DNA of 16,012 nt from positions 1 to 16,012 of the forward strand of contig JBDXFZ010000122.1 in the NCBI GenBank assembly GCA_039990395.1, read 5' to 3'. Shown in pieces: positions 1 through 7,000 of this stretch; positions within the stretch are counted from its first letter, which is position 1, and each line of letters begins with the position of its first letter. The notes under the pieces are model-generated. The model saw only the letters and a list, made by a program, of their open reading frames with translations. It was not told the origin of the DNA and searched no databases. Source of the DNA: CALINF01 sp039990395. Lineage in GTDB: Bacteria > Pseudomonadota > Gammaproteobacteria > Pseudomonadales > Halieaceae. The position numbers were made by a program, and so were the translations under genes.

Positions 1-141
1 GAGATGGTAATGCCAGGTGACAACGTGCAGATGGTTGCGACGTTGATTGCACCGATTGCGATGGAAGAAGGCCTGCGTTTTGCGATCCGTGAGGGTGGCC
101 GTACTGTAGGTGCTGGCGTCGTCGCCAAGATCTTCGAGTAA
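1..141 (+). CDS. tuf: Elongation factor Tu, C-terminal end (partial, 5' end outside window)
   Basis: Frame 1 is open from the first base to a TAA at 139-141 and gives the last 46 residues of EF-Tu. EF-Tu is the GTPase that delivers aminoacyl-tRNA to the ribosomal A site. The visible part is the end of domain 3, with the family signatures EMVMPGDNV, APIAMEEGLRFAIREGG and the terminal RTVGAGVVAKIFE. Most EF-Tu proteins of the group end in KIIE or KVIE, so the final Phe-Glu is a small variation. The position just upstream of tRNA-Trp and secE matches the tufB locus of gammaproteobacteria. A second tuf copy begins at 15871. The two visible pieces do not overlap, so their identity to each other cannot be judged here. 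Confidence 0.98.
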   Translation, partial: EMVMPGDNVQMVATLIAPIAMEEGLRFAIREGGRTVGAGVVAKIFE

Positions 142-150
142 GCATCAAGC

Positions 151-174
151 GGGTGGCAACGTTGGTTGTCGCCC
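151..174 (+). other. Strong hairpin just after the tuf stop codon
   Basis: GGGTGGCAAC (151-160) pairs with GTTGTCGCCC (165-174) around a GTTG loop. This gives ten pairs, two of them G-U. It starts ten bases after the tuf stop. The sequence after it (TGAAATGACC) has no T-run, so it does not look like a complete intrinsic terminator. It may protect or define the 3' end of the tuf mRNA. Confidence 0.5.
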
Positions 175-185
175 TGAAATGACCG

Positions 186-216
186 AGCCGAACCGCTTTA
201 AAAAAGCAGTTCGGCT
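186..216 (+). terminator. Possible tuf terminator or processing hairpin upstream of tRNA-Trp
   Basis: AGCCGAAC (186-193) pairs with GTTCGGCT (209-216). After one C-A mismatch, GCTTT (195-199) pairs with AAAGC (203-207) around a three-base loop. The stem is long and stable and lies between tuf and the tRNA. It is followed by TCGTCGTCT, not a run of T, so termination at this point is uncertain. An alternative role is a processing site in a tuf-tRNA-secE-nusG transcript. Confidence 0.4.
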
Positions 217-238
217 TCGTCGTCTAAACGAGGGATAT

Positions 239-307
<69 letters not shown>

Positions 308-314
<7 letters not shown>

Positions 315-325
315 TTTATGGCAGG
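308..325 (+). other. Hairpin spanning the 3' end of tRNA-Trp
   Basis: CCTGCCA (308-314) can pair perfectly with TGGCAGG (319-325) around a TTTA loop. The left arm is the last bases of the tRNA including the encoded CCA, so this fold competes with the end of the acceptor stem. It may simply mark the 3' trailer cut during tRNA maturation. Confidence 0.45.
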
Positions 326-370
326 GGTTGTGACACCACGGTGTATGCAGCCTGATAAAGGATATTTTGG

Positions 371-733
371 ATGAGTGTGGAAACCACCACCAGTCGTTTT
401 GATACGGCAAAGTGGGTCATTGTCATCGCACTGCTCGCAGCATGTGTGATCGGCAACAGTTATTTTGCAGACCAGTCACTGCTCTATCGCGTGCTGGGTA
501 TTATTGCGCTTTCGGCTGTGGCGGGATTAATCGCGCTGCAAACGGCCAAGGGTGAAGCGCTTTGGACTCTCGTGAAGGGTTCGCGAACAGAGATTCGTAA
601 GGTGGTCTGGCCAACGCGCCAGGAGACCGTGCAGACCACGATGATCGTGGTGGTATTTGTAGTGCTGGTGGCATTGGTTCTGTGGGGTCTCGACTCCCTG
701 CTGGGCTGGTTAGTGTCACTGGCAATTGGGTAA
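371..733 (+). CDS. secE: Preprotein translocase subunit SecE
   Basis: SecE is the small essential subunit of the SecYEG channel in the inner membrane and clamps the two halves of SecY. The 120-aa protein matches the three-helix gammaproteobacterial form. Two N-terminal hydrophobic stretches lie at about 16-32 and 37-59. The conserved cytosolic amphipathic segment at about 62-89 contains RTEIRKVVWPTRQET (72-86). The essential C-terminal membrane helix is at about 91-114. The ATG at 371 has AAAGGA at 357-362, eight bases upstream, and no competing upstream start fits. The gene lies 56 bp after tRNA-Trp and 22 bp before nusG, the usual secE-nusG pair, so the two are almost certainly co-transcribed. 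Confidence 0.98.
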   Translation: MSVETTTSRFDTAKWVIVIALLAACVIGNSYFADQSLLYRVLGIIALSAVAGLIALQTAKGEALWTLVKGSRTEIRKVVWPTRQETVQTTMIVVVFVVLVALVLWGLDSLLGWLVSLAIG

Positions 734-755
734 AACGGACAATAAGGGTTAACCG

Positions 756-1289
756 ATGGCAATGCGTTGGTACGTCGTACACGCCTATTCAGGATACGAG
801 AAGAAGGTTGCGGCTGCCCTGAAGGAGCGTATCGAACTGCACCATATGCAAGATCGCTTTGGTGAAGTTCTGGTACCCACAGAAGAAGTGGTGGAAATGC
901 GCGGTGGCCAGAAGCGTCGCAGCGAGCGTAAGTTTTTTCCAGGTTACGTTCTGGTTCAAATGGAACTGGGAGACGATACCTGGCACTTGGTGAAGGAAAC
1001 GCCAAGGGTTATGGGCTTTATTGGCGGCAAAGCAGAAGCTCCTGCGCCAATTACTGAGGCCGAGGTCGCTACCATTCTTCAGCGTGTTGAAGATGGTGTT
1101 GAAGCACCGCGTCCCAAGACACTGTTCGAGCCGGGCGAGATGGTCCGTGTTGTCGACGGCCCTTTCAACGACTTCAATGGAGTGGTTGAAGAGGTGAATT
1201 ATGAGAAAAGCCGCTTGAACGTTGCGGTACTGATTTTTGGTCGTTCCACTCCGGTGGAGCTGGAGTTTGGCCAGGTCGAAAAGGCCTGA
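756..1289 (+). CDS. nusG: Transcription termination/antitermination factor NusG
   Basis: NusG binds the clamp of elongating RNA polymerase through its N-terminal domain. Through its C-terminal KOW domain it contacts Rho or ribosomal protein S10, linking transcription to termination or translation. The 177-aa protein starts its NGN domain at once (RWYVVHAYSGYEKKV, residues 4-18) and carries SERKFFPGYVLVQM and WHLVKETPRVMGFIGG. The linker follows, and the KOW domain begins near FEPGEMVRVVDGPFNDFNG, ending in PVELEFGQVEKA. The E. coli protein is 181 aa. The ATG at 756 is preferred over the in-frame ATG at 762 because AAGGG at 744-748 lies seven bases before the first. Its partner RNA polymerase subunits are encoded downstream in this window. 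Confidence 0.98.
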   Translation: MAMRWYVVHAYSGYEKKVAAALKERIELHHMQDRFGEVLVPTEEVVEMRGGQKRRSERKFFPGYVLVQMELGDDTWHLVKETPRVMGFIGGKAEAPAPITEAEVATILQRVEDGVEAPRPKTLFEPGEMVRVVDGPFNDFNGVVEEVNYEKSRLNVAVLIFGRSTPVELEFGQVEKA

Positions 1290-1295
1290 CGATCA

Positions 1296-1385
1296 CAAGC
1301 GCTGCTGCTTGCGGTAGCGAATATTAATGGGCGACTACGGTCGCCACAATGGGGAGCCCGAGGGCTGGTTCAGTATTGATTGAAC
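1296..1385 (+). promoter_or_regulatory. rplK leader with hairpins, candidate L1 repressor-binding site
   Basis: The 130-nt gap between nusG and rplK folds into several short hairpins. CAAGC (1296-1300) pairs with GCTTG (1307-1311). GGCGAC (1330-1335) pairs with GTCGCC (1340-1345) around TACG. AGCC (1355-1358) pairs with GGCT (1363-1366), preceded by GGGG. GTTCA (1368-1372) pairs with TGAAC (1381-1385). In E. coli, L1 represses its own operon by binding a structure in the rplK leader that mimics its 23S rRNA site and includes a GGGAGCC-like element. The GGGGAGCC at 1351-1358 resembles that, but assignment rests on position and local similarity only. I see no convincing promoter in this gap. 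Confidence 0.5.
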
Positions 1386-1419
1386 AGTTCCGACGGCGTT
1401 TGCACCCGGGAGAAGAAAG

Positions 1420-1854
1420 ATGGCTAAGAAAGTAGAAGCTTATATTAAGCTGCAGGTGCCTGCTGGTCAGGCAAACCCCAGTCCACCAGTGGGCCCCGCG
1501 TTGGGTCAGCACGGTGTGAACATCATGGAATTCTGTAAGGCGTTTAACGCCGAGACCCAAGGCACAGAGCCCGGTCTGCCGATTCCTGTAGTGATTACTG
1601 TTTACGGTGATCGCTCTTTCACCTTTATCAAGAAGACGCCGCCAGCATCTGTATTGCTGCGCAAGGCTGCAAAGATTAAGAAGGGCTCCGGTGAACCGAA
1701 CACCAATAAGGTGGGGAAGGTAAACCGCGCTCAGTTGGAAGACGTGGCAACACAGAAGTGGCCAGATCTGACAGCATCAGATATGGACGCAGCGGTTCGT
1801 ACTATCGCTGGCAGTGCTCGCTCTGCGGGTATCGAAGTAGAGGGGGTCAACTAA
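1420..1854 (+). CDS. rplK: 50S ribosomal protein L11
   Basis: L11 binds the GTPase-associated centre of 23S rRNA at the base of the stalk, where EF-G and EF-Tu act, and is required for RelA activation on stalled ribosomes. The 144-aa protein (E. coli 142) has the N-terminal domain with YIKLQVPAGQANPSPPVGPALGQHGVNIM (positions 8-36), including the proline-rich segment that thiostrepton contacts together with rRNA. The C-terminal RNA-binding domain includes KTPPASVLLRKAAKIKKGSGEP and the terminal TIAGSARSAGIEVEG. The ATG at 1420 follows GGGAGAAG at 1408-1415. The stop TAA overlaps the rplA start by one base (TAATG), which suggests translational coupling. Confidence 0.98.
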   Translation: MAKKVEAYIKLQVPAGQANPSPPVGPALGQHGVNIMEFCKAFNAETQGTEPGLPIPVVITVYGDRSFTFIKKTPPASVLLRKAAKIKKGSGEPNTNKVGKVNRAQLEDVATQKWPDLTASDMDAAVRTIAGSARSAGIEVEGVN

Positions 1855-2549
1855 TGGCTAAGTTCTCCAAGCGCGTACGCGCATTTAAAGAAAAAGTTGA
1901 GCCTGGCAAAGCTTATCCGTTGGAAGAAGCGGTAAGTCTGTTGAAAGAATTTGCGACAGTAAAGTTCAATGAGACTGTTGAAGTTGCCGTGAACCTTGGC
2001 ATCGATGCGCGTAAATCAGACCAAGCTGTTCGTGGCGCAACCACGCTGCCTCACGGTACTGGTGGCGATGTTCGTGTAGCCGTGTTCACTCAAGGTGATG
2101 CTGCCGAGAAAGCCAAGGCCGCAGGTGCAGACCTGGTGGGTATGGAAGATCTCGCAGAGCAGATTAAAGGCGGCATGATGGACTTTGACGTAGTGATTGC
2201 TTCTCCGGATGCAATGCGCGTTGTCGGCCAGTTGGGTCAGGTGCTGGGTCCTCGCGGCCTGATGCCAAACCCCAAGACGGGCACTGTAACGCCTGATGTG
2301 GCGACAGCAGTTAACAATGCCAAAGCAGGTCAGGTTCGTTACCGTACCGACAAGAATGGCATCGTTCACGGCGGTATCGGCAAGATCAGCTTTGAGATGG
2401 ACGCGATTCGCGGCAATCTCGAGGCAGTGCTCGCCGACCTCGTAAAGGCAAAGCCGGCTGCGGCTAAAGGTGTCTACCTGTCCAAGATCACGCTGTCGAC
2501 CACAATGGGTCCCGGCGTTGTTGTTGATCAGGCGTCACTAGAGAATTGA
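1854..2549 (+). CDS. rplA: 50S ribosomal protein L1
   Basis: L1 forms the mobile stalk by the ribosomal E site, helps release deacylated tRNA, and in E. coli is the translational repressor of rplK-rplA. The protein is 231 aa with the signatures VNLGIDARKSDQAVRGATTLPHGTG, FDVVIASPDAMRVVGQLGQVLGPRGLMPNPKTGTVTPDVA and AKAGQVRYRTDKNGIVHGGIGK. The open frame extends upstream to 1758, but the true start is the ATG at 1854. It gives the conserved MAKFSKRVRAF N-terminus, overlaps the rplK stop by one base, and has a GAGGGGG purine tract just upstream inside rplK. The 32 extra upstream residues have no family counterpart. Confidence 0.98.
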   Translation: MAKFSKRVRAFKEKVEPGKAYPLEEAVSLLKEFATVKFNETVEVAVNLGIDARKSDQAVRGATTLPHGTGGDVRVAVFTQGDAAEKAKAAGADLVGMEDLAEQIKGGMMDFDVVIASPDAMRVVGQLGQVLGPRGLMPNPKTGTVTPDVATAVNNAKAGQVRYRTDKNGIVHGGIGKISFEMDAIRGNLEAVLADLVKAKPAAAKGVYLSKITLSTTMGPGVVVDQASLEN

Positions 2550-2551
2550 TC

Positions 2552-2576
2552 GAGCGGCCCTCACAAGGGGCTGTTC
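2552..2576 (+). other. Hairpin directly after the rplA stop
   Basis: GAGCGGCCC (2552-2560) pairs with GGGCTGTTC (2568-2576) around a seven-base loop. This gives nine pairs including two G-U. It begins two bases after the rplA stop and lacks a following T-run, so it is more likely a processing, stability or partial attenuation element than a full terminator. Beyond it, TGTTGATCAACA (2605-2616) is a perfect 12-bp palindrome of unknown meaning. I could not find a credible -35/-10 pair for a separate rplJ promoter between 2577 and 2650. Confidence 0.4.
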
Positions 2577-2649
2577 CTCAAGGCGACTCACGGATGAGGC
2601 GCGTTGTTGATCAACACTAAGCATACAGTGCGTGTGTTGGTCACTTTGA

Positions 2650-2784
2650 GGTCTTTGGAGAAGGCTCGGGCGCAAGCCCATTTAGCTGAGAACTGAAGGC
2701 CATCAAAGACCGTAGGCGTTATCGAAGAAGTTGTTATTCGACGATAACTTAAAACAGGTAACCCTCGGGTTTACCGAGCCTACG
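2650..2784 (+). promoter_or_regulatory. L10 ribosomal leader (rplJL autoregulatory RNA)
   Basis: The 315-nt gap before rplJ holds two clear long-range stems. GGTCTTTG (2650-2657) pairs with CAAAGACC (2704-2711), enclosing a GGGC-GCAA-GCCC tetraloop hairpin (2668-2679). CGTAGGC (2711-2717) pairs with GCCTACG (2778-2784), enclosing GTTATCG/CGATAAC (2718-2724 with 2742-2748) and GGTAA/TTACC (2757-2761 with 2771-2775). The two stems share base 2711, so they abut or one yields by a pair. In E. coli the L10(L12)4 complex binds a folded leader about 150 nt upstream of rplJ and blocks translation of rplJ and rplL. This structure sits 80-215 nt upstream of the start, the expected place. The family assignment is by position and architecture, not by a covariance model. 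Confidence 0.8.
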
Positions 2785-2864
2785 CAGATGGTGGATGTGT
2801 TCACCGAACGTGGTGTGGTCATAGCGTTGGCCCCACCTTAATTTGTAATCCAGGAGTAATTCCA

Positions 2865-3395
2865 GTGGCAATTGGACTCGAAGACAAGAAAGCGATAGTT
2901 GCTGAAGTTAACGAGACTGCCACCAGTGCTCTGTCCCTCGTTATCGCCGATTCACGCGGCGTAACAGTGGACGGGATGACAGCCCTGCGTAAAGACGCTC
3001 GCGAAAACCAGGTGACACTCCGTGTAGTGCGGAACACTTTGGCCAAGCGTGCATTGGAAGGAACTGACTACGAGTGTGTAAATGACTCGTTGGCCGGCCC
3101 CTCCTTGTTTGGATTTTCTATGGAAGATCCGGGCGCAGCGGCACGTCTCTTTAAGGACTTCGCGAAAGATAACGAAGACTTTGAAGTTAAAGTACTGGCG
3201 GTAAGCGGCCAGATGCTGGGTGCAGAACAGTTGGATGTTCTTGCGAAGTTGCCTACGCGCGATCAGGCACTCTCTATGTTGATGAGTGTTATGAAGGCGC
3301 CTGCAACCAAGCTGGTTCAGACAATGAACGAAGTACCTGGAAAACTGGTTCGCACACTCGCAGCAGTTCGCGATCAGAAAGAAGCAGCGGCGTAA
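2865..3395 (+). CDS. rplJ: 50S ribosomal protein L10
   Basis: L10 anchors the L7/L12 dimers to the large subunit and, with them, represses its own operon. The 176-aa protein starts MAIGLEDKKAIVAEV and carries SLVIADSRGVTVDGMTALRK, the RVVRNTLAKRAL rRNA-binding segment, and MEDPGAAARLFKDFAKDN. Its C-terminal helix, ending LVRTLAAVRDQKEAAA, binds L7/L12. E. coli L10 is 165 aa. The start is a GTG at 2865, chosen because AGGAG at 2852-2856 is eight bases upstream and the N-terminus then aligns with the family. rplL follows after 46 bp. Confidence 0.97.
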   Translation: MAIGLEDKKAIVAEVNETATSALSLVIADSRGVTVDGMTALRKDARENQVTLRVVRNTLAKRALEGTDYECVNDSLAGPSLFGFSMEDPGAAARLFKDFAKDNEDFEVKVLAVSGQMLGAEQLDVLAKLPTRDQALSMLMSVMKAPATKLVQTMNEVPGKLVRTLAAVRDQKEAAA

Positions 3396-3441
3396 GCCCC
3401 TGCGATTGGATATTTAATCAGCTAAATAGGAGATATGAGTC

Positions 3442-3822
3442 ATGGCTCTGTCTAAAGACGATATTTTGACTGCAATTGCAGATATGAGCGTAATGGAAAT
3501 TGTTGAGCTCATCGAAGCAATGGAAGAGAAGTTTGGTGTAACTGCGGCAGCTGCCGTTGCTGCGGCCCCTGCGGCTGGCGGTGGCGATGCTGGTGCGGCT
3601 GCTGAAGAGCAGACCGAATTCGACGTAATGTTGACTGCTGTTGGTGACAAGAAAGTAAACGTCATTAAGGTAGTTCGTGCTGTAACTGGCCTGGGCTTGA
3701 AAGAAGCCAAAGGTCTGGTTGACGGCGCTCCTTCTGCAATTAAGGAAGGTGCTTCGAAGGATGAAGCTGAAGATGTTAAGAAGCAGCTCGAAGAAGCAGG
3801 CGCTTCTGCTGAGCTCAAGTAA
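3442..3822 (+). CDS. rplL: 50S ribosomal protein L7/L12
   Basis: L7/L12 is the multicopy acidic stalk protein that recruits EF-G, EF-Tu, IF2 and RF3 and stimulates their GTPase activity. The 126-aa protein has the N-terminal dimerisation and L10-binding helices (about 1-33). A flexible Ala/Gly-rich hinge follows (about 34-57, including AAAAVAAAPAAGGG). The C-terminal globular domain (about 58-126) includes KKVNVIKVVRAVTGLGLKEAK, the factor-binding helix. AGGAG at 3428-3432 lies nine bases before the ATG. An out-of-frame ATG at 3435 is too close to the ribosome binding site. L7/L12 must be made in excess over L10, and its strong ribosome binding site fits that need. Confidence 0.98.
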   Translation: MALSKDDILTAIADMSVMEIVELIEAMEEKFGVTAAAAVAAAPAAGGGDAGAAAEEQTEFDVMLTAVGDKKVNVIKVVRAVTGLGLKEAKGLVDGAPSAIKEGASKDEAEDVKKQLEEAGASAELK

Positions 3823-3857
3823 GTTTAGCATCTGTCCGGTTTCGATCGGATAAGGAC

Positions 3858-3890
3858 AAGGCTGGTGGGCAAATTGCTCGCCGGCCTTTT
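3858..3890 (+). terminator. Attenuator between rplL and rpoB
   Basis: AAGGCTGGTGGGC (3858-3870) pairs along its full 13 bases with GCTCGCCGGCCTT (3876-3888), three pairs being G-U, around the loop AAATT. A short T-run (3887-3890) follows. The shape is that of an intrinsic terminator with a weak U-tract, so partial read-through is likely. In E. coli an attenuator at this place stops most transcripts coming from the ribosomal protein genes, so that rpoBC is expressed at a lower level. Just upstream, TGTCC (3833-3837) and GGACA (3854-3858) can form another stem. Confidence 0.8.
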
Positions 3891-3911
3891 CCCGCTTCAA
3901 TGATAGAGATT

Positions 3912-3988
3912 TTTCAGGTGCCGCTCCGTACGGGCAGGCGACCTGAAACCGGCCCCGATTCGGGCCACCCAACCGCGTAGAGGCGGTT
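3912..3988 (+). promoter_or_regulatory. rpoB leader with three consecutive hairpins
   Basis: TTTCAGGT (3912-3919) pairs with ACCTGAAA (3941-3948). GGCCC (3951-3955) pairs with GGGCC (3962-3966). AACCGC (3971-3976) pairs with GCGGTT (3983-3988). The first is the longest, with an imperfectly paired inner part. In E. coli, RNase III cuts the rplL-rpoB intercistronic RNA, and the first stem is a candidate for an equivalent site. No promoter is obvious in 3891-4015. Confidence 0.5.
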
Positions 3989-4015
3989 GATAGCTAATCA
4001 CGCTGGGGAGTACTG

Positions 4016-7000
4016 ATGGCATACTCGTACACTGAGAAAAAACGTATTCGCAAGGACTTCGGCATGTTGCCGAACGTTATGGACGTTCCATACCTGCTTG
4101 CGATCCAACTCGATTCATACCGCAAGTTTACGCAGCAGGGCATTCCCCTGAGCGAGCGAGGCGAGTATGGCCTGCACGCGGCTTTCAAGTCGGTGTTTCC
4201 AATTGTCAGCTACAGCGGCAACGCGGCTCTTGAGTACGTAGACTACAACCTCGGCAAGCCCGTTTTTGATGTAAATGAATGTCAGCTACGCGGCGTCACC
4301 TACTCATGCGCACTGCGCGTGAAAGTTCGCCTGATCATTTACGATAAGGATTCGGCTAACAAGACCATCAAAGACATCAAAGAACAGGAAGTCTACATGG
4401 GTGAAATACCCCTGATGACTGACAACGGTACCTTCGTTATCAATGGTACCGAGCGTGTGATCGTGTCCCAGCTGCACCGTTCCCCTGGCGTTTTCTTCGA
4501 TCACGACAAGGGCAAGACGCATTCGTCTGGCAAGCTGCTCTACAGTGCACGCGTCATTCCTTACCGTGGTTCATGGCTGGATTTCGAATTCGATCCAAAA
4601 GATCTCGTGTTTGTGCGTATCGATCGTCGTCGCAAGCTTCCAGCAACAGTACTGCTGCGCGCTCTGGGATACGCCTCAGAAGAAATCCTGGAAATGTTCT
4701 ACGAGGTGAACACAGTTCACGTAGGCAAAGACGGCAACTACACCATGACGCTGATCCCCGAGCGTCTGCGTGGTGATGTTGCAGCCTTCGACATCAAAGC
4801 GGGCCGCAAGGTTATCGTGGAAGAAGGTCGCCGTATTACTGCGCGCCACATTCGCCAGTTGGACGAAGCCAAGATCACTGAGCTGGAAATTCCGGCGGAT
4901 TACCTTTACGGCCGCGCACTGGCCAAGAACGTCGTCGACAAGAAGTCAGGCGAAGTATTGGTTGAGTGTAATACCGTGATCAGCGAAGAAGTGATGGAGC
5001 AGCTGACCGAAGCGGGCGTTGCCACCATTGAAACGCTGTACACCAACGAATTGGATTGCGGTCCATTTGTCTCAGACACCTTGCGTCAGGACTCTACTCG
5101 CAGCGAACTGGAAGCATTGGTAGAAATCTATCGCATGATGCGCCCCGGCGAGCCACCTACCAAGGAATCCGCAGAAAACCTGTTTCAGAACCTGTTCTTC
5201 TCTGCAGACCGTTACGACCTGTCTGCTGTGGGCCGTATGAAGTTCAACCGCAGACTGGGCCGCGATGAAGTCACCGGCAGCGGTATCCTCAGTCGTGAAG
5301 ACATCGTTGAGGTATTGAAGACTCTGGTCGCTATCCGAAACGGTAAAGGCATTGTCGACGATATCGATCACCTGGGTAACCGACGTGTACGTAGCGTTGG
5401 TGAGATGGCTGAAAACCAGTTCCGCGTGGGTCTGGTACGTGTTGAGCGCGCAGTCAAGGAACGCCTGTCTATGGCCGAGAGCGAAGGCTTGATGCCGCAG
5501 GATCTCATCAATGCCAAGCCAGTATCGGCGGCGGTTAAGGAGTTCTTCGGATCCAGTCAGTTGTCCCAGTTTATGGATCAGAACAACCCGCTGTCTGAGG
5601 TTACACACAAGCGCCGTGTGTCGGCTCTTGGGCCAGGTGGTCTTACACGTGAACGTGCCGGTTTTGAGGTGCGAGACGTACACCCCACACACTACGGACG
5701 TGTCTGCCCCATTGAGACGCCTGAAGGGCCAAACATTGGTCTGATTAACTCGCTGGCAACCTATGCGCGCACCAATGAGTACGGTTTTCTCGAAAGCCCT
5801 TACCGCAAGGTAGTGGATGGCAAGGTAACTGAAGACATTGAGTTTCTGTCTGCGATCAACGAAGCAGAACACGTGATTGCGCAGTCGTCTGCAACATTGA
5901 ACAAGAAGATGCAGTTCGTCGATGACCTGATCGCTGTGCGTCACATGAACGAATTTACTGTTATGCCTCCAGAGCGCGTGCAGTACATGGATGTGTCGCC
6001 CAAGCAGGTCGTATCAGTTGCGGCAGCATTGATTCCGTTCCTGGAGCACGATGACGCGAACCGCGCATTGATGGGCTCTAACATGCAGCGCCAGGCAGTA
6101 CCTACCCTCAAGAGTGATAAGCCTCTGGTGGGAACTGGCATGGAGCGCTACGTGGCAGGTGATTCGGGCGTGTGCGAAGTCGCGCGTCGCTCGGGTGTGA
6201 TTGACTCAGTTGACGCCAGCCGCATCGTTGTACGTGTGAATGACGCTGATGTGGGTGTAGATGAATCTCCGGTAGATATCTACAACCTCACCAAGTACAC
6301 GCGTTCAAACCAAAACACCTGTATCAACCAACGGCCTATCGTGAAAGAAGGTGATGCCGTGGTACGTGGTGATATTTTGGCGGATGGGCCATCGATTGAT
6401 ATGGGTGAGCTTGCGCTTGGCCAGAACATGCGAATCGCCTTTATGCCCTGGAACGGCTACAACTTCGAGGACTCTATCTTAGTGTCCGAGCGAGTGGTGA
6501 AGGAAGATCGTTTCACTACTATTCATATTCAGGAGCTCACGTGTATTGCTCGTGACACCAAGTTGGGATCTGAGGAGATCTCTGCTGATATCCCCAACGT
6601 GGGTGAAGGTGCACTGGGTAAGCTCGACGAGTCCGGCATTGTCTATATAGGCGCCGAGGTCGACGCTGGTGACATTCTGGTTGGTAAGGTCACGCCCAAG
6701 GGCGAGACACAGCTAACGCCAGAAGAGAAGTTGCTGCGTGCCATTTTTGGTGAGAAAGCGTCCGACGTTAAAGATACGTCACTGCGTGTACCAACCAGCA
6801 CCAAGGGTACGGTTATCGATGTGCAGGTGTTTACCCGCGACGGTCTTGAGAAAGATGCTCGCGCTCAGCAGATCGAGAAGTACCAGCTGGACGATTACCG
6901 CAAGGATCTTAAAGAAGAGTATCGTATTTACGAAGAGGCAACCTTTGCTCGTCTGACTAACCTTCTTAAGGGTTCGAAGACAGTGAGCGGTGCTGGCCTT

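Noticed and set aside
328..360. Promoter for secE with TTGTGA and GATAAA
   Set aside because: The spacing of about 19-20 bases and the weak hexamers do not support it. Co-transcription with tRNA-Trp is simpler.
484..1005. 173-residue minus-strand frame across secE and nusG
   Set aside because: It crosses two conserved genes, has no plausible ribosome binding site or recognisable domain, and is best explained as a shadow.
1758..1853. N-terminal extension of L1 by 32 residues
   Set aside because: It overlaps the end of rplK in another frame. The ATG at 1854 gives the conserved L1 N-terminus and the usual overlapping arrangement.
5549..5632. Possible rifampicin-resistance changes in the RpoB pocket
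   Set aside because: D521, H531, R534 and S536 (E. coli D516, H526, R529, S531) are wild type. The only differences seen are conservative I-to-V changes.
5072..5944. 290-residue open frame on the minus strand inside rpoB
   Set aside because: It lies entirely within the highly conserved rpoB and shows no family signature. It is a shadow of biased codon use.
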